DNA of 64,000 nt from contig JADJFD010000001.1 of the NCBI GenBank assembly GCA_016708765.1, positions 496,001 through 560,000 on the forward strand, read 5' to 3'. The notes beneath the pieces are model-generated. The model did no database searches. It had not been told where the DNA came from and saw only the letters and a program-made list of their open reading frames with translations. Made by a program: the position numbers and the translations under genes. The DNA is from Chitinophagaceae bacterium. Lineage in GTDB: Bacteria > Bacteroidota > Bacteroidia > Chitinophagales > Chitinophagaceae. Shown piece by piece: positions 35,942 through 44,303 of this stretch. The first letter of the stretch is position 1. Each line of letters starts with the position of its first letter.

Positions 35942-36861
35942 GTCTCCTTCCCCGCCAACCATTCCTTTCTTCCCAATCCGGCAAACACATGTCTTTCGCT
36001 ATGGTAAGAAGAACGAACCAAAGGTCCACTTTCTACATAATCTAAGCCAAGAGTGTAACCAATCTCTTTATATTCTGCAAACTCATCAGGATGTACAAAA
36101 CGATGAACAGGTAAATGTTTTTTTGTTGGTTGTAGATACTGTCCAATAGTTACAACATCACAGCCATTTGCATGAAGATCTTTCAAGGTTTGAATTACTT
36201 CTTCTTTCTCCTCTCCTAAACCAAGCATGATGCCGCTCTTCGTTCGCATACCGCCTTCTTTCAATGTTCTAACGACTTCCATACTGCGCCAGTATTTAGC
36301 TTGTATTCTTACCTGCTTCGTTAATCGTTCGGTTGTTTCAATATTATGACTTACTACATCAGGTGCTGCATCAATCACTCTTTGTATATCTTCCTTCTTC
36401 CCTTTAAAATCTGGTATTAGTGTTTCTAATGTTGTATCAGGATTTAAAGCTTTCACTGCTTTAATAGTATTGTTCCAGATAATAGAACCACCATCTTTTA
36501 ATTCATCTCTGTCAACAGAAGTAATAACAGCATGTTTCACTTTCATCAAGTGAATAGCTTCTGCCACTCGTTGCGGTTCATCCCAATCGAGTTCTTCCGG
36601 CTTTCCAGTTGCTACGGCGCAAAAACCACAGCTTCTTGTACAAGTGTTGCCTAATATCATAAATGTGGCTGTGCCAGCACCCCAGCATTCACCCATATTG
36701 GGGCAATTACCGCTTTCGCAAATTGTATGTAATTTATGATTGTCTACAAGGCCACGAACATGCTTATAGCTTTCGCCAATGGGAAGTTTTACTCGAAGCC
36801 AATCTGGCTTTTTCACTCTTGTATTATCAACTGCTGCAGAAGCTACAGGAAGTTCAATCAT
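35923..36861 (-). CDS. lipA: lipoyl synthase
   Basis: LipA inserts two sulfurs into octanoyl groups on E2 and GcvH proteins, using two 4Fe-4S clusters and S-adenosylmethionine. The auxiliary cluster motif CESGNCPNMGEC (Cys 48, 53, 59, spacing CX4CX5C) and the radical-SAM motif CTRSCGFC (Cys 74, 78, 81, CX3CX2C) are both intact. The start MIELPV and KKPDWLRVKLP are typical of Bacteroidota LipA. The C-terminal TIVNSQ and the stop fall inside the heptanucleotide repeat, so the exact end can vary with repeat number. It lies 18 bp after the envelope protein gene, with a promoter inside that gap. It supplies pdhB and other 2-oxoacid dehydrogenases. Confidence 0.5.
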   Translation of the reverse strand: MIELPVASAAVDNTRVKKPDWLRVKLPIGESYKHVRGLVDNHKLHTICESGNCPNMGECWGAGTATFMILGNTCTRSCGFCAVATGKPEELDWDEPQRVAEAIHLMKVKHAVITSVDRDELKDGGSIIWNNTIKAVKALNPDTTLETLIPDFKGKKEDIQRVIDAAPDVVSHNIETTERLTKQVRIQAKYWRSMEVVRTLKEGGMRTKSGIMLGLGEEKEEVIQTLKDLHANGCDVVTIGQYLQPTKKHLPVHRFVHPDEFAEYKEIGYTLGLDYVESGPLVRSSYHSERHVFAGLGRKEWLAGKETIVNSQ

Positions 36862-36865
36862 AGGG

Positions 36866-36896
36866 CAAAAATACGTTCATTACTTACGCCGTCCAA
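36866..36896 (-). promoter_or_regulatory. promoter immediately upstream of lipA
   Basis: On the minus strand TTG (36894-36896), 20-nt spacer, TATTTTTG (36866-36873), a full consensus match. The box ends only 4 bp before the ATG, so a transcript from it would be nearly or fully leaderless. It overlaps the last codons of the upstream gene. Confidence 0.5.
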
Positions 36897-37686
36897 ACAG
36901 GAGGGCTATGTAGCCCTGAAAGAATAAATTTCTGTCTTTTTGATTAGCCAGTATTTGAATTTTAGAACCATAAAATTCGGCACTAATACCTATTTCAATA
37001 CCAGATACAGTTTCATTGAATCGACCATAATCAAAACGTAAAGCTGTTTTTACAAAGGCTCCTGGTTTTATTTTCATTTCACCCCAGCCTTTTCCAAAAC
37101 CTCCGCCACCAATAATAGTTGGTCCCAAAAATAAAGCACTATCTGCCTGAGAATATTTTATAGTCTTAGTTTGATTATCTGCCGGGTCAATTACTTCAAC
37201 ATAATAAGGTTTTAGCAAACCTATCGCCAAACCGCCGCTATAAACCATTGACAGTGCCACTCCATTTTTATTCCCTTTCTGACCAAGCATGTGCTGTTGA
37301 CCAAATCCAATTGTGGCCTGATAGAAATTATTGATCTTTCCGTAAAAGAATGGATTTCCAAAAATATTTCCGTTTAGAGTAAGCTTTTCCTGCTTCTGAT
37401 GTTTGATCTCAGTTATATCAAGCCGAAAGATATTTGTCTTGCGGGTTGTTTTCATAAAACCTAATTCATAAAAGCCACCGTAGCCGTTTGTTCTTCCCTG
37501 AAACCCAAAAATGCTTTGCTTGCGGAAAACAAGTACACCTTCTTCGTCTTGTTTAATCAACGTATTTATTTTTTGACGGTGGGCTGTTTTCTTATCATCT
37601 TTCGAAGATTTCTTGGTTGCGGGGTCTTGCGCATAACCTGCGAAAACAAGTGATACAAGGATTAAACAAATGCTTAGTTTCTTCAC
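36880..37686 (-). CDS. hypothetical exported outer-membrane-like protein
   Basis: A 268-residue protein with a signal peptide (MKKLSICLILVSLVFAGYAQ). A charged linker (TKKSSKDDKKTAHRQK) follows, then alternating beta strands of outer-membrane beta-barrel character, with aromatic ends (YEVIDP.., RFDYGRFNETVSGIEIGISAEFYGS) and a C-terminal FFQGYIALLFG, typical of small barrels. It may be a porin-like or surface protein. Family not recognised. It lies upstream of lipA on the same strand, with the lipA promoter in its end. Confidence 0.5.
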   Translation of the reverse strand: MKKLSICLILVSLVFAGYAQDPATKKSSKDDKKTAHRQKINTLIKQDEEGVLVFRKQSIFGFQGRTNGYGGFYELGFMKTTRKTNIFRLDITEIKHQKQEKLTLNGNIFGNPFFYGKINNFYQATIGFGQQHMLGQKGNKNGVALSMVYSGGLAIGLLKPYYVEVIDPADNQTKTIKYSQADSALFLGPTIIGGGGFGKGWGEMKIKPGAFVKTALRFDYGRFNETVSGIEIGISAEFYGSKIQILANQKDRNLFFQGYIALLFGRRK

Positions 37687-37884
37687 GGAATATATTTTTT
37701 TAGCTAAGAGTTTAAAAGAGAAAAAGAGTTAAGGAGAATGCTTTAATTGCAATCTTTGTTTTCTTTTTCAACTATTCATTTAAATAAGAGATTAAAAAAG
37801 CCAGGAAATCTCAACCTTTACTCTTTTCTTCCTTCACTCCTTTTCTCCTAGTTAATAACGTAAATTTAGGGCAAAATATTGATA

Positions 37885-38298
37885 ATGACTTCTACAGTAG
37901 TTTATAATGGTGACCTGCGGACAACCTGTACTCACCTGCAAAGTGGCTCTTCTTTTGAAACAGATGCACCTGTTGATAACAATGGAAAAGGTGAAAGGTT
38001 CTCGCCTACAGACTTGATGGCCACAAGTCTTGCCACCTGTATGATAACAGTAATGGGTATTAAGGCAAGAACGATGGGCTTTGATCTGAACGATGTAAAA
38101 ATTGAAGTGTTGAAAATTATGAAGGCCGATCCCCGACGAGTGGGTGGCATACATTTAACATTTCATATACCAGATTCGTTGAAAGATATTGATGAAAAGA
38201 CAAAAACGATTTTGAAGAATACGGGTAATACATGTCCAGTTTGGCAGAGTATTCACCCTGATATTGATGTTAAGGTGGATTGGGAAAGTTGGAGTTAA
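37885..38298 (+). CDS. OsmC-family peroxiredoxin-like protein
   Basis: A 137-residue OsmC/Ohr-type protein that reduces organic hydroperoxides through two cysteines in a cytosolic dimer. Cys 52 in TSLATCMITVMG and a second Cys in GNTCPVWQSIHP near residue 116 are both present, as in active members. I start it at ATG 37885; an in-frame TTG lies six bases upstream. It is convergent with, and overlaps by 4 bp, the DUF2851 gene. Ohr and OsmC subtypes cannot be told apart here. Confidence 0.5.
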   Translation: MTSTVVYNGDLRTTCTHLQSGSSFETDAPVDNNGKGERFSPTDLMATSLATCMITVMGIKARTMGFDLNDVKIEVLKIMKADPRRVGGIHLTFHIPDSLKDIDEKTKTILKNTGNTCPVWQSIHPDIDVKVDWESWS

Positions 38299-39611
38299 GA
38301 TTTCAGTATTGAATTCCCTACCCCACATTCCAAACACCTTTTCTTATTGCAATATTCATTCTTTAATTCAATCAACCCCTGTGAATCAAAAGCAGTTTTG
38401 TTTTCAACCCCTAATTGCTGAAACCTTTTTGTAATATTATTTTTTTCTGCGGAAGTTTCTTCTAGCCATTTCAGGGCTTTCTCTTTGTATTTATTATCAT
38501 TATGATAATTGCCATAGGCAAATAAAACAGGGCAAACGGTGTTGATGATAATATTGTCAATCATGGCTGCACCCAGTTTTTTCTTTCTGTAAGCTGACTC
38601 TTCATCAAACTTATAATGATAATGCCAGTAATCGTTAGCCGTAACATCCAGCCATGCTTTAACATCTTTTACAGAATCTGCTTCTTTAATTTTAGAAAAC
38701 AAATGAGCCGAATCATGCACAAGCATCGCCAGTTGCGCCAAACGGATTGTAGGGAAGTTTCCCGGTCTCATTCGAAGAAAAAAAACAGGAAGGTTGATTG
38801 GGTTGAAGCTATATTTGTTTTTATAGAATTTATATTCTTTCTGTAACATAAGGGGATAATCATCTGCAAATTTTGCATCTAGCAATCCGGCCTGTCCCAG
38901 CAATAGTGCTTCTAACTGATGAATTTGCGTTTTATGTTTGGCCAGCATATTAATTGAAATTGATCTGGCTATTGCTTCAAATGCATCCGCATTTACTTTG
39001 ATGCCAAAATTCCTTGCCAGCTGCCACCAGAATGATTCTTCCCAATGAAAATTGTTTTGGTTGAGTGAACTTTCAATAGGTTGAGACTTTCTGACCAATC
39101 TTTCCACCAGCAACCTATCCTTCCAGCTTTTCCAGGTTATTTCTTTTACTGTACTGATTGAATTTTCGCAAGGAATAAATGAATTTGAATGCATTAACTC
39201 TTCATAGCGTAGCAATAATATTTTCGAAACTCTGCCTTTTAATTCCAGGACGGGAATATGGTTAACGGAACTGTGTTCCGTTGTAACCTGAACAGAGTTC
39301 AGGTTCTCCTTTATCAGAACAGAGTTCCCGACTCCGTCATCTTCCCAAACAACATGCAGAATAACGTTCTTGTAATTCTTATCATTTTGATGATTATGCC
39401 TATTCCAGTCGGAAGTTTTGATATGCAGTTCTACTGTTCCTGCCCAAGTTGTTTTACCAATTACAATTTTCGCATCCGAGAAATCTGGGCCTTGATTAGT
39501 ATTTAATTGCCCAGCAAATTGTATCTGAACTTTTTCCCCATCAATAGTTCCTAATTCAGATTTATTGAAATATTGAAATTGCCATATAAATTGCAACAGC
39601 TTTTCTGTCAT
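38295..39611 (-). CDS. DUF2851 family protein
   Basis: A 438-residue cytosolic protein. It starts TEKLLQFIWQFQYFNKSELGT, typical of DUF2851, a Bacteroidota-wide family of unknown function. LNTNQGPDFSDAKI and WAGTVELHIKTSDWNRH (residues about 35-75) are conserved. A stretch near 108-132 (GNSVLIKENLNSVQVTTEHS, then SVNH) has no obvious equivalent and coincides with palindromic DNA repeats. A zinc-ribbon-like CNKKRCLECGVGN is at the C-terminus. It is the last gene of a seven-gene minus-strand run. The function cannot be inferred. Confidence 0.5.
   Translation of the reverse strand: MTEKLLQFIWQFQYFNKSELGTIDGEKVQIQFAGQLNTNQGPDFSDAKIVIGKTTWAGTVELHIKTSDWNRHNHQNDKNYKNVILHVVWEDDGVGNSVLIKENLNSVQVTTEHSSVNHIPVLELKGRVSKILLLRYEELMHSNSFIPCENSISTVKEITWKSWKDRLLVERLVRKSQPIESSLNQNNFHWEESFWWQLARNFGIKVNADAFEAIARSISINMLAKHKTQIHQLEALLLGQAGLLDAKFADDYPLMLQKEYKFYKNKYSFNPINLPVFFLRMRPGNFPTIRLAQLAMLVHDSAHLFSKIKEADSVKDVKAWLDVTANDYWHYHYKFDEESAYRKKKLGAAMIDNIIINTVCPVLFAYGNYHNDNKYKEKALKWLEETSAEKNNITKRFQQLGVENKTAFDSQGLIELKNEYCNKKRCLECGVGNSILKS
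39264..39327. repeat. clustered GAAC-AGA-GTTC-type palindromes within the DUF2851 gene
   Basis: Two perfect palindromes lie 2 bp apart: 39264-39282 (8-bp arms, TGT centre) and 39285-39305 (9-bp arms, AGA centre). A shorter third (GAAC-AGA-GTTC) lies at 39317-39327. They share the same core and lie in frame in the coding sequence. Confidence 0.5.
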
Positions 39612-39691
39612 TGCAAACTAGTTTATTGAATCCTCAAGTTATTAAAGGAATAGTAACCAACCAATACTACTTTCAGGTATATTCTTAAAAC

Positions 39692-40255
39692 CTAGGCAAA
39701 TTTTTTCAACTCTCTTACTACCCTACTAACCGGCAATCCCATCACATTATAAAAATCTCCATTGATAGATTTGATACCAACAACACCTATCCACTCCTGA
39801 ATGGCATAAGCACCAGCTTTATCATAAGGCTTGTATTTGTCAACGTAAAATTCAATTTCTTTTACGGATACTTTATGAAAATCAACTTCTGTTGTATCTG
39901 CGAAAGCAACTTCCTCCTCTCCTTTTCTGATGACAACACCTGTTATCACTTTATGTTTTTCGCCAGACAATGCCAGTAAAATACTTACGGCATCTTCCCG
40001 GTGAACCGGCTTACCTATTATATTTTCTCCCAATACTACAATAGTGTCGGCTGCTAAAACAACTTCATCTGAGTCTCTTTTTTGCTGTACAGCTAATGCC
40101 TTATTTCTGGCAATATAAATGGCCACTTCGTCAAATGATAGATTTGGAGGAAACCGTTCATCTGTTTCGCTTACATCAATTTCAAATGGAACTTCTGCCC
40201 ATTCCAGTAATTGTTTTCTTCTTGGAGATTGGGATGCGAGAATAATTTTAGGCAT
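39692..40255 (-). CDS. maf: Maf-family nucleoside triphosphate pyrophosphatase
   Basis: Maf proteins hydrolyse dTTP/UTP or modified nucleotides to monophosphates, and some are linked to septum formation. The N-terminal LASQSPRRKQLLEW (residues 6-19) is the Maf signature; AADTIVVLGENIIGKP and DKAGAYAIQEWIG, with the catalytic Asp/Lys, are present, and the 187 residues are the usual size. It follows ubiA by 2 bp and probably shares its transcript. Subfamily (YhdE or YceF type) is not certain. Confidence 0.5.
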   Translation of the reverse strand: MPKIILASQSPRRKQLLEWAEVPFEIDVSETDERFPPNLSFDEVAIYIARNKALAVQQKRDSDEVVLAADTIVVLGENIIGKPVHREDAVSILLALSGEKHKVITGVVIRKGEEEVAFADTTEVDFHKVSVKEIEFYVDKYKPYDKAGAYAIQEWIGVVGIKSINGDFYNVMGLPVSRVVRELKKFA

Positions 40256-40257
40256 TA

Positions 40258-41184
40258 TTAAAAGTAAAAAAATGTCATGGAAAGAATACCGGAAAACATG
40301 ATCAATTTTGTGAGTGAGCTCAGTTTTTTAAAGTCAGCCGAACTGGTACTTTTTCTCAATTTGACTAACAATAAAATCAACGGAAAAATAATTGCAGGTA
40401 TACAATAAGCAATCAATAACCACCATTTGAACTGCAATACATACACTTGCAGAATGCCTAATGCTGCAATTAATACAATCAGCCAAACAGCTACATACAC
40501 TTTCGTTGCATTTACTCCCCAAACAATTGGCATAGTGCGGCAACCGTATTTAGAATCTCCGGCCATATCCTGCATATCTTTTATTGCTTCTCTTATCAAG
40601 GAAATAATAAAAGCAAATCCTGCGTATAAAATGGCTAGTCGAAAAAACTTATAATTACTGCCGTTGACTCCACCAAATGCATCAGTAATGTTGAATTTTG
40701 AGAAAAAGATAATCAGTATTGTCCACGCCGTAAGCAATGAAATAACAATATTACCTGTCAACAAACTCTTTTTAAAATTGGTGGAATACAACCAGAGCAG
40801 TATAACACAAAGAACATTTGCCAATATCAAATACCATTTTTGCCAAAATGGTAAAGCAATTATTGTAAGCAACACACCACTTGCACTCAACATAAAATGC
40901 CAAGCAATTGCCCAACGACGCTTTATGACTTTATCAACAACCATTTTTTCAGGTTTGTTTACTTCATCAATATTAATATCAAAATAGTCGTTGATAATAT
41001 AACCAGCAGCGGCAATAAAGAGAGAAGCGAATACAATTAGTATAAAACGGTAAAGATCATCTACAGGAATAGCATCTTTATAAAGTGTATGATAAATGCA
41101 GAACTGAAACAGCACCTGCGTTAATGCCATGAAGAAGAGATTGGGCATCCGCACCAGCTTAAAAAAGGCCGCAATCAATCTCAT
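40258..41184 (-). CDS. UbiA-family prenyltransferase, geranylgeranylglycerol-phosphate transferase type
   Basis: A 308-residue membrane prenyltransferase with eight or nine hydrophobic segments. The first Asp-rich motif NDYFDINID (65-73) and a second, KDMQDMAGDSKYGCRTMP near 200, place it in the UbiA superfamily. Bacteroidota genes at this position next to maf and a KdsC-like phosphatase are usually annotated as geranylgeranylglycerol-phosphate geranylgeranyltransferase, but the acceptor is not shown by the sequence; menaquinone or another polyprenyl transfer is also possible. It starts 2 bp upstream of maf and lies 96 bp after kdsC. Confidence 0.5.
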   Translation of the reverse strand: MRLIAAFFKLVRMPNLFFMALTQVLFQFCIYHTLYKDAIPVDDLYRFILIVFASLFIAAAGYIINDYFDINIDEVNKPEKMVVDKVIKRRWAIAWHFMLSASGVLLTIIALPFWQKWYLILANVLCVILLWLYSTNFKKSLLTGNIVISLLTAWTILIIFFSKFNITDAFGGVNGSNYKFFRLAILYAGFAFIISLIREAIKDMQDMAGDSKYGCRTMPIVWGVNATKVYVAVWLIVLIAALGILQVYVLQFKWWLLIAYCIPAIIFPLILLLVKLRKSTSSADFKKLSSLTKLIMFSGILSMTFFYF

Positions 41185-41260
41185 GGATAAAATTTAGGGG
41201 AAGATACAATTAGGTGGTCTATTTAAAAACAAAAAATGACGGTTACGGCTTTTCAGTTTT

Positions 41261-41281
41261 AGTCGGCACAGAGTTCCGACT
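41261..41281. repeat. palindromic element at the kdsC stop codon
   Basis: Two 9-bp arms with one mismatch around AGA (AGTCGGCAC, AGA, GTTCCGACT), same core as the elements in the DUF2851 gene. Its edge overlaps the kdsC stop codon. No T-run, so not a classical terminator. Confidence 0.5.
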
Positions 41282-41801
41282 ACCTCGACGTAACATCAAC
41301 ACTATACTCCCACTTGTCATTCAGCTTCAATACTTTTTCAATTACATCCCGTACACAAGCAAAGCCACCATTGATGGGTGAAATATATTGAACTGAATCT
41401 TTTATTTCTGCTACTGCATCCGCAGGACAACAAGGCAATCCTACAATTGACATAACAGGAAGATCTGGTAAATCATCACCCATAAACAGCACTTCTTCCT
41501 TTTTCAATTTATTTTCAGCAATATATTTTGTGATCATCGCTTTTTTATCTTCTACTGACATATGCACATCAGTAATGCCGAGCTTTTCCAAACGACCAGT
41601 TACTTGAGGAGAATTTCCACCTGAGACAATTAAAACCCGATAATCTTTTTTTACTGCCAGCTGCAATGCAAATCCATCTTTAATATTCATTCTTCTAGCC
41701 TGCACACCATTTTCCAAAAGTAATACGGTACCATCAGTAAGTACACCATCCACATCAAAAATAAAAGTAGTAATTTGCTTAAAGAGTTTGAGAATATTCA
41801 T
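41280..41801 (-). CDS. kdsC: KdsC-type HAD phosphatase
   Basis: A 173-residue HAD subclass III hydrolase, like 3-deoxy-D-manno-octulosonate 8-phosphate phosphatase, which makes free KDO for lipopolysaccharide. The catalytic FDVDGVLTDG is at 15-24 (nucleophile Asp 16), followed by LIVSGGNSPQV (motif II), KKAMITKYI (Lys, motif III) and MGDDLPDLPVM (motif IV). No cap domain, as in KdsC. I use ATG 41801, which follows iscX by 16 bp. The palindromic element starts at its stop. Function by family resemblance. Confidence 0.5.
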   Translation of the reverse strand: MNILKLFKQITTFIFDVDGVLTDGTVLLLENGVQARRMNIKDGFALQLAVKKDYRVLIVSGGNSPQVTGRLEKLGITDVHMSVEDKKAMITKYIAENKLKKEEVLFMGDDLPDLPVMSIVGLPCCPADAVAEIKDSVQYISPINGGFACVRDVIEKVLKLNDKWEYSVDVTSR

Positions 41802-41817
41802 ACAATAAAGTTGGAAA

Positions 41818-42057
41818 TTATTTTTGATTATCTCTCCACTCATACACCCATGCACTCTGGATCATTTCCAGGTGACCTTCGGAACTTTGCTCTTTGGTTC
41901 CTTCAAAGCCTTTTATATCTAATATCCAAGTCAACAAATCTGTAAAACGGATACGATATATTTTTCCTTCGTTGAATTCATCGCCAAAACGTTCATATAG
42001 TTTCTGTGCAATATCTTCATGATCGGGCCAGTTAATCGGCGGTTCAAAATGAGCCAT
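41818..42057 (-). CDS. iscX: IscX-like Fe-S assembly protein
   Basis: A 79-residue acidic protein with the IscX pattern: a W-D-x-x-I-A-x-x-LYE start, central YRIRFTDLLTWILDIKGFEG, and C-terminal HLEMIQSAWVYEW. IscX binds IscS and acts as an iron-dependent regulator of Fe-S assembly in enterobacteria, where it sits in the isc operon; here it lies between a ferredoxin (24 bp upstream) and kdsC (16 bp downstream), outside an isc operon. Family assignment is good. Confidence 0.5.
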   Translation of the reverse strand: MAHFEPPINWPDHEDIAQKLYERFGDEFNEGKIYRIRFTDLLTWILDIKGFEGTKEQSSEGHLEMIQSAWVYEWRDNQK

Positions 42058-42080
42058 AGTATAATAATTTGCAAATTAAT

Positions 42081-42416
42081 TTATTCTCCTAAAAATTGTG
42101 TCTGATCAGGTAACATTACTTCGATCTCCCCTCCTCCTTCATTCAACAAAGATTGACAACCCAATCTTGAATTCAACCTTGGATTTACAGCCCTGTCAAT
42201 AAAGTCTTCTTCTTTATCCGTTATCTCGTCTATATAATCCATTCCCTTTTCAATATACAAATGACAGGTAGTACAAGCACAAACGCCACCGCAATTATGA
42301 TGTAATTCAATATCGTTCTTGAGAGCAATTTCGAGCAAGGTTTGGCCTGCTTCTATATTCTCCAATATTACTGGTTCTAATCCTTTCTGTTCAAATTTAA
42401 TTTTAACTGTGTACAT
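42081..42416 (-). CDS. 2Fe-2S ferredoxin
   Basis: A 111-residue ferredoxin of the adrenodoxin/Isc type, carrying electrons to Fe-S assembly or oxygenases. Ligands are Cys 42, 48 and 51 (CX5CX2C) and Cys 87 in SRLGCQSL. An additional Cys 46 lies within the loop. HHNCGGVCACTTCHLYI is diagnostic. It is directly upstream of iscX (24 bp), which suggests a shared role in Fe-S cluster assembly; the usual iscSUA genes are not in the window. Confidence 0.5.
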   Translation of the reverse strand: MYTVKIKFEQKGLEPVILENIEAGQTLLEIALKNDIELHHNCGGVCACTTCHLYIEKGMDYIDEITDKEEDFIDRAVNPRLNSRLGCQSLLNEGGGEIEVMLPDQTQFLGE

Positions 42417-42538
42417 CTGTTGATTTTTCGTTTCCTTTATCCACCGTAGCTTTAGCGGAGGTGGGTTGCAAAAATAACGGTTATAGAAGGAATATATTTA
42501 CTTGTTTGGGAAAAGTAAGGAATGAGAAATTGCTGCAA

Positions 42539-43300
42539 TTATTTGCTTTGCTGAATACTTTCTGTCAATAAAACATAAAGATTTTTCAATTGTGGATGAT
42601 CTTTTAATAAATCCAGGTGTTTGTGAATAGAATCACTATCGTGACGAATAGCCGGGCCTGTTTGTAGTTCTTTAGGAGATTTATCTTTCAACCTTGTTGC
42701 TGTTTCCTCAATCAAGGGCAATAATAGTTTAAAATCTAGTCCTTCTTTTTTGCAATAATTTTCGGCCAATACATACAAATGATTTACAAAATTGCTTACA
42801 ACAACTGCTGCTACATGTAATTTCAACCTTGCATCATCACCTGCCTGTATTACTTTTTCATCGGCAATAGAATGTGCCAGCTTATCCAGAACAGCTTTCG
42901 TTTTTTCATCATTACCATCAATAAAAATTGGAGCATCTGGGATAGCGGTCATTTCCTTTCGTAGACTTTGTAACGGATAAAATACGCCGTAATGATTAGT
43001 TACCGTTTGCAAAATTTCTTTTGGTACTGAGGCTGCAGTATGCACTACTATTTTTTCCGGCAAACGTAAATCTTTTATCACATCACTTATTGACTCATCG
43101 TTGACGGCGATAAGGTACAGGTCTGCATTTGGATAAATCATCGTTTTGTAATTGGTAGATTCTGTATCCCATTCATAGGCTAATTCAGATGCTGCTGAAG
43201 CATTACGACTGTAAATCTGCAGTATATTATGACCAGCCAATTTAAATTTTCTACCTAGCACAGCTGCCACATTTCCCGAACCGATGATTACAATGTCCAT
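42539..43300 (-). CDS. Rossmann-like DUF2520 protein
   Basis: A 253-residue cytosolic protein. The Rossmann motif IIGSGNVAAVLGRKF (5-19) begins an NADP-binding domain like F420-dependent or ketopantoate-type reductases, and the C-terminal half is the helical DUF2520 domain (KLHVAAVVVSNFVNHLY near 165, TGPAIRHDSDSIHKHL near 217). The reaction is unknown; homologues in Bacteroidota commonly lie near kdsC and maf, as here. It opens the seven-gene minus-strand run, with a 122-bp gap before the ferredoxin gene that holds an imperfect CCACC/GGTGG hairpin without a T-run. Confidence 0.5.
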   Translation of the reverse strand: MDIVIIGSGNVAAVLGRKFKLAGHNILQIYSRNASAASELAYEWDTESTNYKTMIYPNADLYLIAVNDESISDVIKDLRLPEKIVVHTAASVPKEILQTVTNHYGVFYPLQSLRKEMTAIPDAPIFIDGNDEKTKAVLDKLAHSIADEKVIQAGDDARLKLHVAAVVVSNFVNHLYVLAENYCKKEGLDFKLLLPLIEETATRLKDKSPKELQTGPAIRHDSDSIHKHLDLLKDHPQLKNLYVLLTESIQQSK

Positions 43301-43451
43301 TTAAATAATGATTGAATAGATTTGCAAATTATACTAATTGTTTTTAGCAATTTATGATTATTAACTGTAATAATGCCGATGATGTAGCCGTTTCCCGTAA
43401 AATCGGGATTACGGATATATAATCAGCATTACATTAAAGAATGGAAACGGA

Positions 43452-44303
43452 ATGGCAAAACTGAAGACTACTCAACAACTGGCAATAAAGTATTACAGAA
43501 CGAAGTTTAAAATATTGACCTCTATCTCAAAGCGGAAAGCAGCAGAAAAAGCATTTGAACTTTTTTGCACTCCTCAAATAAGAAACAAGAAGAAACTGCC
43601 TAAAATTTTCGAGACTGCTGAAAGACTTCAGTTGAATGTTGATGGAATCATTGTCCGTGGATGGAGATTTAATCACCCGGCAGAAAGGAAAGTATTAATT
43701 CTACATGGTTACGAATCGTCTGTTACCAATTTTGATCGCTATGTAAAGCCCCTTATCAGCAAAGGGTATGAGGTGGTGGCTTTTGATGCGCCGGCAAATG
43801 GCAGAAGCGATGGCAAGCAAATCACTTTACCACTTTATTCAAAAATGATCAAAGAAATACATACTAAATTTGGTCCTGTTCAATCTTATTTGGCACATTC
43901 ATTTGGAGGTTTAGCTGTTTCTTTGGCATTAGAAGAAATTAATCATGATGCCAATTACAGATTAGCATTAATAGCCCCTGCATCTGAAACAAGTACAGCT
44001 ATTAATACTTTCTTTTCATTTTTGAAATTAAGCCCGGATATCAGAGAAGAGTTTGAGAAAATTATTATACAGAAGGGAGGAGTTCATTCTGATTGGTATT
44101 CTATCGCCAGGGCAATGAAGAACATTAAGGCAAATGTATTGTGGTTTCATGATGAAGATGATGATGTAACACCGCTTAGTGATGCAATGACAGTGAAAGA
44201 AGCAAACTATCCAAACGTTGAATTCGTAATTACAAAAGGATTAGGACATCGCCGTATTTACAGAGATAATGAAGTAGTTAAAGCCATTGTTGAATTTTTA
44301 TGA
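43452..44303 (+). CDS. alpha/beta hydrolase
   Basis: A 283-residue alpha/beta-hydrolase fold enzyme. ILHGYESSVTNF supplies the oxyanion region near 80, the nucleophile elbow is AHSFGG (Ser at about 150), a late Asp lies in HDEDDDVTP near 236, and the catalytic His is in LGHRRIYRD near 263. The substrate is unknown; a small ester or acyl group is a plausible guess. No signal peptide. It overlaps the next gene by 4 bp (ATGA), so the two are translationally coupled. Confidence 0.5.
   Translation: MAKLKTTQQLAIKYYRTKFKILTSISKRKAAEKAFELFCTPQIRNKKKLPKIFETAERLQLNVDGIIVRGWRFNHPAERKVLILHGYESSVTNFDRYVKPLISKGYEVVAFDAPANGRSDGKQITLPLYSKMIKEIHTKFGPVQSYLAHSFGGLAVSLALEEINHDANYRLALIAPASETSTAINTFFSFLKLSPDIREEFEKIIIQKGGVHSDWYSIARAMKNIKANVLWFHDEDDDVTPLSDAMTVKEANYPNVEFVITKGLGHRRIYRDNEVVKAIVEFL

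Noticed and set aside
42439..42467. Hairpin between DUF2520 and the ferredoxin gene as a terminator
   Set aside because: Imperfect CCACC/GGTGG pairing with no T-run on either strand.
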